Source: Bradyrhizobium paxllaeri
GTDB taxonomy: Bacteria > Pseudomonadota > Alphaproteobacteria > Rhizobiales > Xanthobacteraceae
DNA length: 64,000 nt
Assembly (NCBI RefSeq): GCF_001693515.2
Contig: NZ_CP042968.1
Coordinates: 6,076,001 to 6,140,000, forward strand
Direction: 5' to 3'
The notes under the pieces were generated by a model that was not told the DNA's origin, did not search any database, and worked only from the letters and a program-made list of their open reading frames with translations. The position numbers and the translations under genes were made by a program. Within the stretch, counting starts at the first letter, position 1; every line of letters starts with the position of its first letter. Positions 42,549-50,395 of this stretch are shown here, piece after piece.

Positions 42549-43265
42549 CTACAGCGCGAGATAGCGCTGACGAATGTTTTCGTTGGCTTTCAGCTCTTCG
42601 ATCCCGGATGTGTAGACGATCTGGCCCTTGTCGATAACCGTCGCGTGGCTCGCAAGGCCAAGGCAAAAATGCATGTTCTGTTCGGCAATCAGCACGGTGG
42701 CGCCGGTGCCGCGGAGCTGCCGCAGCAATTCACCGATCCGCTGCACGATAATCGGCGCCAGCCCCTCGCTCGGCTCATCCAGAAGCAGCAGCGCCGGATT
42801 CCCCATCAGCGTGCGCGCAATGGCCAGCATCTGCTGTTCGCCACCCGACAACCGCCCCGCGATGCGGTGACGCAGCGGCTCCAGCAGCGGAAACACGTCG
42901 TAAATACGCCGGATCGGCCACTCGTCCTCGCCATTGGGCCCCTTCTTGGCACCGATGACGAGATTGTCCTCGACCGTGTGTTCAGGAAAGATCTGGCGAT
43001 CTTCAGGCACGAAGCCCAGACCGGCGCGGGCGATGTGATGCGGTCGCAGTCCGGATACCACTTTGCCGTGCAGGGTGACCTTTCCTCGGCGGGCGGGCGC
43101 AAGACCCATGATCGCTTTCATCGTGGTCGACTTGCCAGCACCGTTGCGGCCGAGCAGCGCCATGGTCTCGCCCTGCCGCACCGACAGGCCGACGCCAAAC
43201 AATATTTGGCTGGTGCCGTAGTAAACGTCGAGGTCTTCGACCTGCACCACCGGCTGCGTGCTCAT
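42549..43265 (-). CDS. livF: Branched-chain-type ABC transporter ATP-binding protein (LivF)
   Basis: A 238-aa ABC ATPase. Walker A GRNGAGKST, signature LSGGEQQML and Walker B LLLLDEPSEGL are intact. The C-terminal VYTSGIEELKANENIRQRYLAL is LivF-like. The start at 43265 overlaps LivG by four bases. It powers uptake with LivG, LivH and LivM. Transporters of this family also carry amides and aromatic or dicarboxylic acids, so amino acid transport is not implied. Confidence 0.93.
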   Translation of the reverse strand: MSTQPVVQVEDLDVYYGTSQILFGVGLSVRQGETMALLGRNGAGKSTTMKAIMGLAPARRGKVTLHGKVVSGLRPHHIARAGLGFVPEDRQIFPEHTVEDNLVIGAKKGPNGEDEWPIRRIYDVFPLLEPLRHRIAGRLSGGEQQMLAIARTLMGNPALLLLDEPSEGLAPIIVQRIGELLRQLRGTGATVLIAEQNMHFCLGLASHATVIDKGQIVYTSGIEELKANENIRQRYLAL

Positions 43266-44020
43266 ACGTCGGCCCCCGCGTGATGTTCGGTGCCGAGATA
43301 GGCCTCGATCACGGCTTCGTTCCGCCGGATCGCATCCGGCGTGCCGGTTGCGAGAATGCGCCCGTAGCACAGCACCACGATCTCGGGCGCGATCTTGAAC
43401 ACGATATCCATGTCGTGTTCGATGAACACAACCGTGATCTTCTGCTTCTCCCAGAGCTCCCTCACCTTGTCGATCATCCGCCAGCGCTCTTCGGTGCCCA
43501 TGCCGGCGGTGGGCTCGTCGAGCAGCAACACTTCGGGATCGAGCACCAGCGCCAGCGCAATATCGAGTAGCTTCTGATCGCCATGCGATAGCGTCGCAGC
43601 AGTCCGGTTCCGCTTGCTGGCCAGACCCAGCAGCTCCATCGCATGCTCGGCGCGATCACGCGTCTCGGCCAGGGGAAAGCGACGGTGCAGGACGCTCGCC
43701 TTGCGCTGATCGGCACACACCGCCGCCAGCATCGTCTCCTGCACCGTCAGCGACGGAAAGATGCTCGCGACCTGGAACGCGCGGCCGATGCCGTGGCGCA
43801 CGATCTCCGGCGGCGTGCGCCCGGCCAGATCGACGCCGTTGAGCAGGATCTGGCCGGCATCCGGCGTCAGCGCGCCCGTGATCAGATTGAAGAACGTGCT
43901 CTTGCCGGCGCCATTGGGGCCGATCACGGCGGTGAGCGAACCGTCGGCAAAGTCGAGCGTGACATTGTCCGTCGCCTTGACGCCGCCGAACGATTTGGAA
44001 AGGGCGCGTATCTCCAGCAT
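43262..44020 (-). CDS. livG: Branched-chain-type ABC transporter ATP-binding protein (LivG)
   Basis: A 252-aa ABC ATPase. LSKSFGGVKATDNVTLDF (7-24), Walker A GPNGAGKST, the family-specific GIGRAFQVASIFPSLTVQE, signature LSHGDQKLLDIA and Walker B EVLLLDEPTAGMG identify LivG. The signature Ser-Gly-Gly is replaced by SHGD, as is usual in LivG. Its stop overlaps LivF; it begins two bases after the LivM stop. Confidence 0.93.
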   Translation of the reverse strand: MLEIRALSKSFGGVKATDNVTLDFADGSLTAVIGPNGAGKSTFFNLITGALTPDAGQILLNGVDLAGRTPPEIVRHGIGRAFQVASIFPSLTVQETMLAAVCADQRKASVLHRRFPLAETRDRAEHAMELLGLASKRNRTAATLSHGDQKLLDIALALVLDPEVLLLDEPTAGMGTEERWRMIDKVRELWEKQKITVVFIEHDMDIVFKIAPEIVVLCYGRILATGTPDAIRRNEAVIEAYLGTEHHAGADV

Positions 44021-44022
44021 GG

Positions 44023-45042
44023 CTACTTCCCGCGATCATCGCGGCGCTGCGCGTACCATTCGATGACGAAATCCATCAGACCCTTCCGCAGGCCGATCGC
44101 GAAGAACAGGATCACGATACCCAGCACGAGCCCGTGATATTCAGTCAGCCGGGTGACGGTGTCGTTGAGGATCAGCAGCAGCACGGTGCCGACCATCGGC
44201 CCAAGGAACGTGGTCACGCCGCCAAGCATGTTGATGAAGATGCCCTCGCCCGAAATGGTCCAATAGGCGAATTCCGGATAGGCCCCCGAGACGAACAGCG
44301 CCATGATGACCCCGCCGGTCGAGGCGAACAGCGCCGCGAGCACAAAGATCGTCAACTTGGCGCGCCAGACATCGATACCAATGAAGCTCGCACGCGTGGC
44401 GTTGTCGCGGATCATGCGTAACGTATAGCCGAATGGCGACTGCGCGATCTGATGCATCAGGAACAGTCCGATCACCAGTAGCGCGCAGCTCGTAACGTAG
44501 AGATGCAGATGGTTCGACAGGTCAATGCCCCAAAATGGCGGCCGCGGAATGCCGCCGCGCAATCCCTGATCGCCGCCGGTCAGGGATACCCAGGAAAGGA
44601 TGGTCGAGTGGATCAACATTTGAAACGCCAGCGTCACGAAGGCGAAATAGATTTCCTTCAGCCGCACGCAGATGGCGCCAATGACGAAGGCTGTGACAAA
44701 CGTGATTGCGAGCGTGGCAACGAATGCCACCGGGACGGAAACGCCGGTCTTCTGCATCATCAGCCCGAAGCCATAGGCACCGAGGCCAAAGAACATGCCA
44801 TGGCCGAATGAAGTCAGCCCGGTGTAACCGACCAGAAGGTTGAGGGACGTCGCGAACAGCCCGTAGGCCGCGCAGCGGATCACAAAGTCGAGCAAAAACT
44901 TGCTGCTGAAAACCATCGGCAACAGCGCAAGAATGACAAAGGCCGCCAACGCGATCAGAACATCACGATTACGCCGCGGCTTTGCCCGGACATCAGCGGC
45001 GTCAAGTGCATGCGCGCCCTGATCGGCCTGCACCTCGGTCAT
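44023..45042 (-). CDS. livM: Branched-chain-type ABC transporter permease (LivM)
   Basis: A 339-aa permease with eight or nine hydrophobic helices. The LivM motifs NLLVGYTGLTSFGHGMFFGLGAYG (about 66-89) and LRMIRDNATRASFIGIDVWRAK (the cytoplasmic coupling loop that contacts the ATPases) are clear. It overlaps LivH by four bases. Together with LivH it forms the transmembrane channel. Confidence 0.92.
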   Translation of the reverse strand: MTEVQADQGAHALDAADVRAKPRRNRDVLIALAAFVILALLPMVFSSKFLLDFVIRCAAYGLFATSLNLLVGYTGLTSFGHGMFFGLGAYGFGLMMQKTGVSVPVAFVATLAITFVTAFVIGAICVRLKEIYFAFVTLAFQMLIHSTILSWVSLTGGDQGLRGGIPRPPFWGIDLSNHLHLYVTSCALLVIGLFLMHQIAQSPFGYTLRMIRDNATRASFIGIDVWRAKLTIFVLAALFASTGGVIMALFVSGAYPEFAYWTISGEGIFINMLGGVTTFLGPMVGTVLLLILNDTVTRLTEYHGLVLGIVILFFAIGLRKGLMDFVIEWYAQRRDDRGK

Positions 45043-45950
45043 GCGACCTCCTTGCCGAACAGGCCCGTCGGCCGCGACACCAGGACGATCACCATGAACA
45101 GATACATCAGCCCTTCCGTGAACAGGGGAAAGCCGAGCGATCCGAACGAGCGGATCATGCCGATCAGCAGCGCCCCGATCAGCGCGCCCAGGATCGAGCC
45201 CATGCCGCCGATCACGGTGACGATGAAGGATTCGATCAGCACCGAAAATCCCATGCCCGGCGTAAGCGACCGCACCGGCGCGGCAAGCGCCCCGGCGAGG
45301 CCCGCCAGCATCCCGCCGAGCGCGAACACGCCGCCATAGATCAAACCGGTGTTGATGCCGAGCGCGGACACCATGCCCGGATTATGCGCGGCCGCCCGGA
45401 TCACCTTGCCAATTCTCGTACGCGCCAATCCGAGCCCGAGCACCGCCGCAGCCGCCAGCGCGACACCGATCAGCAACAGATAATATGGCGGCACCACCCC
45501 GCCCGCGATGAACAGCGGCGCCACCTGGAACGCCGCCGGCATGCCCATCGATTTGAATTCGGGGCCCCAGATCATCCGCACGACGTCATCGAAGATCAGC
45601 ACGAAGGCGTAGCAGACGAGGAGTTGCATCAGCACATCGGCGCCGTAGACGCGGCTCATGAAACCGCGTTCGAAGACGAGGCCAAGAATGGCGGTGCCGG
45701 CCGCGCCGCACAGCATCGCCAGCGCAAAGCTGCCGGTGAGTTGATAGGCCGTCATCGCGAAATAGGCGCCGAACATATAGAAGGCGCCGTGGCTGAAATT
45801 GACGACCTTGAGCACGCCGAAGATTAGCGTCAGCCCGACGGCGACGAGAAACAGCAACATGCCGATGATGAAGCCACTGGTGGTTTGCGTCACCAGACAG
45901 GCGGAGCTGGCGAGACAGCCGGTAAGCGCGTCGAGGTCCAAGGGAAGCAT
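45039..45950 (-). CDS. livH: Branched-chain-type ABC transporter permease (LivH)
   Basis: A 303-aa permease. VAVGLTLIFGVLKVVNFSHGAFYMFGAYFAM (about 37-67) and TRIGKVIRAAAHNPGMVSALGIN (the coupling loop) are the LivH signatures. About eight membrane helices. It lies 91 bases downstream of the substrate-binding protein gene, a gap long enough for differential expression of the abundant binding protein. Confidence 0.92.
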   Translation of the reverse strand: MLPLDLDALTGCLASSACLVTQTTSGFIIGMLLFLVAVGLTLIFGVLKVVNFSHGAFYMFGAYFAMTAYQLTGSFALAMLCGAAGTAILGLVFERGFMSRVYGADVLMQLLVCYAFVLIFDDVVRMIWGPEFKSMGMPAAFQVAPLFIAGGVVPPYYLLLIGVALAAAAVLGLGLARTRIGKVIRAAAHNPGMVSALGINTGLIYGGVFALGGMLAGLAGALAAPVRSLTPGMGFSVLIESFIVTVIGGMGSILGALIGALLIGMIRSFGSLGFPLFTEGLMYLFMVIVLVSRPTGLFGKEVA

Positions 45951-46041
45951 CCATTACGGCACGCCGCACTTAACGGCGCGCGAGAAACATTCGGCAGCAG
46001 ACGGAGGTGGCTTGCGGCTGCCTCCGCCTTTCGCCGATCGA

Positions 46042-47301
46042 TCAGGTGTAACCCTTGCTCTTCTTCCACTCGGCTTCGAGTTCGAAGACCGTCTTCCAGT
46101 CGCCCGCCTGCACCTGCGGCACGTAGGGCTCCTGCGGGATCGTCGTTCCCCAGCCGATCGCGTAGCCGACCAGCGTCTGGTCCTCGGCCCGCATGGTGAC
46201 GGTGCCGTCGGCGCCGAACGGCGACTTGATTTTCAGGCCGCGCAACGCCTCGGCAATCTTCTTGCCGTCGGCCGAATTCGCCTTCTTCGACGCTTCCGCC
46301 AGCAGCATGATGGCGGTGGCATTCTCCCACGACCAGTTGGTGGGATATTCGTTGTACTTCGCCTTGTAGGCGTCGCCCCAGGCGGCGTTCTCCGGCGTTG
46401 CCGGATAGGTCTTGATGTAGCGATTGCCGGAGTGGATGCCCTTCGGCAGATTCTTCACCACGGTTAGCGCGGTGTAGTCGGCCATGTTGACCGCAAACAC
46501 CTCCATCTGGCTGAACAGCGCGTAGATGTTGGCCTGATCGATATAGGACGTCAGGTCGCCGCCCCAGAGGCAGGAATACAGCGCCTGCGGCTTGGCCTGC
46601 AGAATCTTTGTCACCACCTCGGTGTAATCGGGCTGGAACAGCTTTGGCCAGGACTCGCTGATGATCTCGACGTCAGGCGCAAAGCGCTTCAGATACGTCA
46701 CATATTCGCCGGTGGTGTCGCGACCATAGGCGTAATCGGGCGAACAGGTCGCCCATTTCTTCAGTCCCTTCGCCTTCGCGATCGCCGCTGCGTAGCTGCC
46801 TCCGACGATCGAGTCGTGCACGCCCTGCCGCGCGGTGCGGAACGCATTGGGAATGTGTTGCTTGGGATCGGCGGTCAGCGACGACGTTTCCGAATTGGTG
46901 TGAATGCAGAGCACGCCGAGATCGCGTGCCACTTCATGCACCGCGAACGCGCCCGACGACGCCTCCGCGTCGATCAGAATTTCGCACCCGTCGGTATTGA
47001 CGAGTTCGCGCGCGACGCGGGCGGCTTCCTGCGGCTGCCCCTTGGAATCGCGGATCACCATCTCGATCTGTCGGCCTGCGAGACCGCCGGCAGCATTGAC
47101 CTTCTCGACTTCCAACGTCACGCCGTTGCGCGAGGAGGTGCCAAGCTGCGCGACGCGTCCGGAGAGAATGGTCGGCATGCCGACCTTGATGGTCTTGGCT
47201 TGCGCGCGCGCCACCCAGGGCGTCGCGAACGTTACGGCACCGGCGCCCATCATTGCCAACGTCGCACGTCGGCTTACGCCCGGTTTGCGGGTTCTCGTCA
47301 T
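46042..47301 (-). CDS. Periplasmic substrate-binding protein of a Liv-type ABC transporter
   Basis: A 419-aa binding protein with a twin-arginine-type signal (SRRATLAMMGAG, then cleavage near VARAQA at 30-35). The mature LivK-like Leu/Ile/Val-binding fold has IKVGMPTILSGRVAQLG and EVEKVNAAGGLAGRQIEMVIRD. An excellent ribosome site, AGGGAGGAAG, precedes the ATG at 47301. First gene of the nine-gene or longer operon and the specificity determinant. Related binding proteins bind aromatic or dicarboxylic acids as well as amino acids; the ligand here is unknown. Confidence 0.92.
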   Translation of the reverse strand: MTRTRKPGVSRRATLAMMGAGAVTFATPWVARAQAKTIKVGMPTILSGRVAQLGTSSRNGVTLEVEKVNAAGGLAGRQIEMVIRDSKGQPQEAARVARELVNTDGCEILIDAEASSGAFAVHEVARDLGVLCIHTNSETSSLTADPKQHIPNAFRTARQGVHDSIVGGSYAAAIAKAKGLKKWATCSPDYAYGRDTTGEYVTYLKRFAPDVEIISESWPKLFQPDYTEVVTKILQAKPQALYSCLWGGDLTSYIDQANIYALFSQMEVFAVNMADYTALTVVKNLPKGIHSGNRYIKTYPATPENAAWGDAYKAKYNEYPTNWSWENATAIMLLAEASKKANSADGKKIAEALRGLKIKSPFGADGTVTMRAEDQTLVGYAIGWGTTIPQEPYVPQVQAGDWKTVFELEAEWKKSKGYT

Positions 47302-47401
47302 TGCTTCCTCCCTATGGGGTTTGCGTTCCCAAATCCCGGCCGGAGATCGTGTCGTCTCCGTATGACCCTGAGAATTTCAGAGCAAAGGGGGTGACGTCAA
47401 G

Positions 47402-47436
47402 CCAAATATGAATTACGAGTCAGAATTCATATTTGG
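47402..47436. promoter_or_regulatory. Perfect 13-bp inverted repeat operator between Liv and ligase operons
   Basis: CCAAATATGAATT (47402-47414) and AATTCATATTTGG (47424-47436) match without error around a 9-base spacer. It lies 100 bases upstream of the binding-protein ATG and 36 bases upstream of the ligase ATG, so one bound regulator could control both arms. The TetR gene in the rightward operon is the natural candidate. Confidence 0.75.
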
Positions 47437-47471
47437 AGAAACGCCCCCGCAACCGGCCGTTCGAGCTGATT

Positions 47472-48968
47472 ATGATCAATCTTTCGAGCTTCATCGCATT
47501 TCACGCCCGGCGGACGCCGGACCGCTGTGCGCTGAAATATCGCGGCGAGGACGTCTCCTTTGCCGCGTTCGACGACCGCATCCGGCGGATCGGCGGCTGG
47601 CTCGCCGCGCGGGGCATTGGTCCCGGCGACGTCGTCGCGGTGCTGATGAAGAACAGCACGGCGTTTCTCGAGCTGGTGTTTGCGACCAGCCATATCGGCG
47701 CGGTGTTTCTGCCGATCAACTACCGCCTGTCCGCCGACGAGGTCGGTTACATCGTCGGCAATTCCGGCGCGCGTATCCTGATTGCGGATGAGGAGCTTGC
47801 GGGCATCGCAGCCGGCGGCGCGCCGGTGGTGCTGCTCGATGAAGCTGCGCAATCGAATGCAACACGTCTTGCGCCCGAGATTGCCCCTGCCCCTGTTCAT
47901 GTGAAGCAGCCGCGCGACCTGATGCGGCTGATGTATACGTCAGGCACGACAGACCGCCCCAAGGGCGTGATGCTCACTTACGAGAACCTGTACTGGAAGT
48001 CGGCTGACCAGACGCTGGTGCTCGGATTGAATGCGGAAACGCGCTTGCTGGTGGTCGGCCCGCTCTGCCACGTCGGCGCGCTCGACCTGCCGGGAATTGC
48101 GGTGCTTTGGCATGGCGGCATGCTTTCCATCCACCGCAATTTTGAGCCCGAGCAGGCGCTCGCCGCGATCGAAGCGGAGAAACTCAACGCCGCATGGTTC
48201 GCGCCTGTCATGACGACCGCGATCCTCACCTGCCCGGCGCGAGACCGCTACGATGTATCGAGCCTGCGCTGGGCAATCGGCGGCGGCGAGAAGACGCCGG
48301 AAGTGCGCATCCGCGCCTTCTCCGAGTATTTCAAGAATGCCCGCTACATCGACGCCTACGGCCTGACGGAGACCTGCGGCGGCGACACCTTCATGGAAGC
48401 CGGCCGCGAGATCGAAAAAATCGGCTCGACCGGGCGCGCCATCGCCCATGTCGAGATCGAGATCCGCGACGATGCCGGCAACAGGCTGCCATCAGGTGTG
48501 AACGGCGAAATCTGTCTGCGCGGGCCCAAGGTCACGCAAGGCTATTGGAAAGATCCCGAAAAGACCGCGGCAGCCTTCTTCGGCGACTGGTTCCGCACCG
48601 GCGACGTCGGCTATCTCGACGAAGACGGCTTCCTCTATCTGACCGACCGCAAGAAGGACATGATCATCTCCGGCGGCGAGAACATCGCCTCCTCCGAAGT
48701 CGAGCGCGTCATCTACGAACTGCCGCAGGTGCGCGAAGTCGCTGTCATCGGCCTACCCGACGAGCGCTGGGGCGAAAGACCGGTGGCAGTGGTCGTGCTT
48801 GGAGATGGCGCCGCGCTGGAATTATCCGATCTCTCCGATCATTGCCGCGCGCGCCTCGCCGGCTTCAAGGTGCCGAAGCAACTCATCATCCGCGACAGCC
48901 TGCCGCGCAATCCTTCAGGCAAGGTTCTCAAGCGCGTGCTGCGCGCCGAACTGGAATCTCACGCATGA
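47472..48968 (+). CDS. Acyl-CoA ligase (AMP-forming)
   Basis: A 498-aa adenylate-forming enzyme. The P-loop MYTSGTTDRPKGVMLT (154-169), the A5 motif IDAYGLTETCGGDTF, A7 WFRTGDVGYLDEDGF and A10 LPRNPSGKVLKRVLR with the catalytic Lys are present. It activates a free carboxylic acid as the acyl-CoA via acyl-AMP. ATG at 47472, 36 bases after the operator. A TTG start upstream at 47433 would extend into the operator. First gene of the rightward operon; it fits activation of the acid imported by the Liv system. Confidence 0.92.
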   Translation: MINLSSFIAFHARRTPDRCALKYRGEDVSFAAFDDRIRRIGGWLAARGIGPGDVVAVLMKNSTAFLELVFATSHIGAVFLPINYRLSADEVGYIVGNSGARILIADEELAGIAAGGAPVVLLDEAAQSNATRLAPEIAPAPVHVKQPRDLMRLMYTSGTTDRPKGVMLTYENLYWKSADQTLVLGLNAETRLLVVGPLCHVGALDLPGIAVLWHGGMLSIHRNFEPEQALAAIEAEKLNAAWFAPVMTTAILTCPARDRYDVSSLRWAIGGGEKTPEVRIRAFSEYFKNARYIDAYGLTETCGGDTFMEAGREIEKIGSTGRAIAHVEIEIRDDAGNRLPSGVNGEICLRGPKVTQGYWKDPEKTAAAFFGDWFRTGDVGYLDEDGFLYLTDRKKDMIISGGENIASSEVERVIYELPQVREVAVIGLPDERWGERPVAVVVLGDGAALELSDLSDHCRARLAGFKVPKQLIIRDSLPRNPSGKVLKRVLRAELESHA

Positions 48969-49618
48969 CGCAATCGCAGACTTCACCGAGCAAGGTCACA
49001 AAACTCAACCGTGTCGAGCGCAACGCCTGGACCAAGCGCAAGATATTCGACGCCGCCACCAAGATCGTCGGCAAGTATGGTTACGCCGAAGCGTCCGTCG
49101 CCCGCATCACCGAGGAAGCCGGTGTGGCGCAGGGAACATTCTACAATCATTTCGAGAACCGTCAGGAACTGCTCGACCAATTGCTGCCGAAGATCGGCAT
49201 CGACATGGTTCATTTCATCCGCGAGCGCACCGGCACGGCGCATGCCGCGCGACAGGAGATCGAGCGCTTCAGCGCCTTTTTCGACTTCATCCGCGAGGTA
49301 CCGGAGTTTTTGCGCATCCTCAACGAAGCCGAATATTTTGCGCCGATCGGTTACCAGAAGCATCTGGACAATATCGCGACCGCCTATGTCCGCATTCTCC
49401 GGCGCGCCCGTTACGCCGGCGCGATCATCGACTATAGCGACGAGGAGTTCGAAGCCATCGTTCACATGCTGATGGGCGCGCGCGGCTACTTGAGCCGTCG
49501 CTACTCCTACGTTGGCGGAAACGTCACGGCAGCCCCTGAGCACGTCATCTCCGCCTACCAGAAACTGGTCACGCGCGGTCTGTTCGTACCGGAGAGGAAG
49601 AATGGCCATGACCGCTGA
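48965..49618 (+). CDS. TetR family regulator
   Basis: A 217-aa regulator. The HTH occupies about 42-70: EASVARITEEAGVAQGTFYNHFENRQELL. The C-terminal domain is helical, ligand-binding and probably dimeric. The ATG at 48965 overlaps the ligase stop (ATGA) and its end overlaps the SDR start by 17 bases, so the regulator is made with the enzymes. Ligand is likely the CoA ester or free acid of the pathway. Likely binds the perfect inverted repeat at 47402-47436. Confidence 0.9.
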   Translation: MTQSQTSPSKVTKLNRVERNAWTKRKIFDAATKIVGKYGYAEASVARITEEAGVAQGTFYNHFENRQELLDQLLPKIGIDMVHFIRERTGTAHAARQEIERFSAFFDFIREVPEFLRILNEAEYFAPIGYQKHLDNIATAYVRILRRARYAGAIIDYSDEEFEAIVHMLMGARGYLSRRYSYVGGNVTAAPEHVISAYQKLVTRGLFVPERKNGHDR

Positions 49619-50381
49619 AGGGATCGTGCTCGTCACCGGGGGCAGCCGTGGCATTGGCGCGGCAACTGCCACGCTTCTGGCCGAACAGAGCCGCAAGGTC
49701 GTTATTGTCGATATCGCGCCGGAACCTTTGGCGGGAACGCAAACGATCCTGTGGCCCGCTCCGTTCGATGTCGCGGGCGAAAGCGCCGTCGTCAGCGGCA
49801 TCGCCGATATCGAGGCCGCGCACGGCCCGATCACGGGCCTCGTCAACGCCGCCGGCGTGTTCGGCAAGATGCACCGGATCGAGCGCGTGCGGATGGACCA
49901 ATGGGACCGCGAGGTCAATATCGACCTGCGCGGCACCTTTCTGGTCGCCCGCAGCGTCGGCGTGAAGATGGCCGAGCGCCGGCATGGCGCGATCGTTAAT
50001 GTTGCCTCCGTTGCAGGCATGACCTCAGGTCCGATCCATGCCTATACCGCCGCGAAGGCCGGCGTCATTCAGATCACGCAGACGCTGGCCGCCGAATGGG
50101 GCCGTAGCGGCGTCCGGGTCAACGCGGTCTCGCCCGGCTTCACGCGCACCGTCGCACTGGAGGCAGGCATCGCCTCGGGCGCGCTGAACAAGAAATGGCT
50201 TGAAGGCCCCACCGCGATGAACCGGCTGGTCGAGCCGATCGAGGTCGCACAGGCGATCGCCTGGCTGCTTTCGCCAATGAGCAGTGGCGTCACCGGAATC
50301 AACCTTCCCGTCGATGCCGGCTATATCGCCGGCACCACCTGGGCCGCCTATGGCGGCTTGCCGGAAGCGTCAGGCGCGTAA
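49602..50381 (+). CDS. SDR family oxidoreductase
   Basis: A 259-aa classical SDR. TGGSRGIG (12-19), NAAG, catalytic Ser in NVASVAGMTSG and YTAAKAG, and SPGFTRT are all present. The ATG at 49602 has GGAGAGGAAG upstream. Directly precedes the Baeyer-Villiger enzyme, suggesting alcohol-to-ketone oxidation feeding it, or the reverse reduction of a ketone. It is a paralogue of the SDR at 2217-2975. Confidence 0.9.
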   Translation: MAMTAEGIVLVTGGSRGIGAATATLLAEQSRKVVIVDIAPEPLAGTQTILWPAPFDVAGESAVVSGIADIEAAHGPITGLVNAAGVFGKMHRIERVRMDQWDREVNIDLRGTFLVARSVGVKMAERRHGAIVNVASVAGMTSGPIHAYTAAKAGVIQITQTLAAEWGRSGVRVNAVSPGFTRTVALEAGIASGALNKKWLEGPTAMNRLVEPIEVAQAIAWLLSPMSSGVTGINLPVDAGYIAGTTWAAYGGLPEASGA

Positions 50382-50395
50382 ACGAGGACATCAGC

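Noticed and set aside
47433..47471. Ligase start at the TTG 47433
   Set aside because: It would place the start inside the operator repeat; the ATG at 47472 gives the family-type N-terminus.
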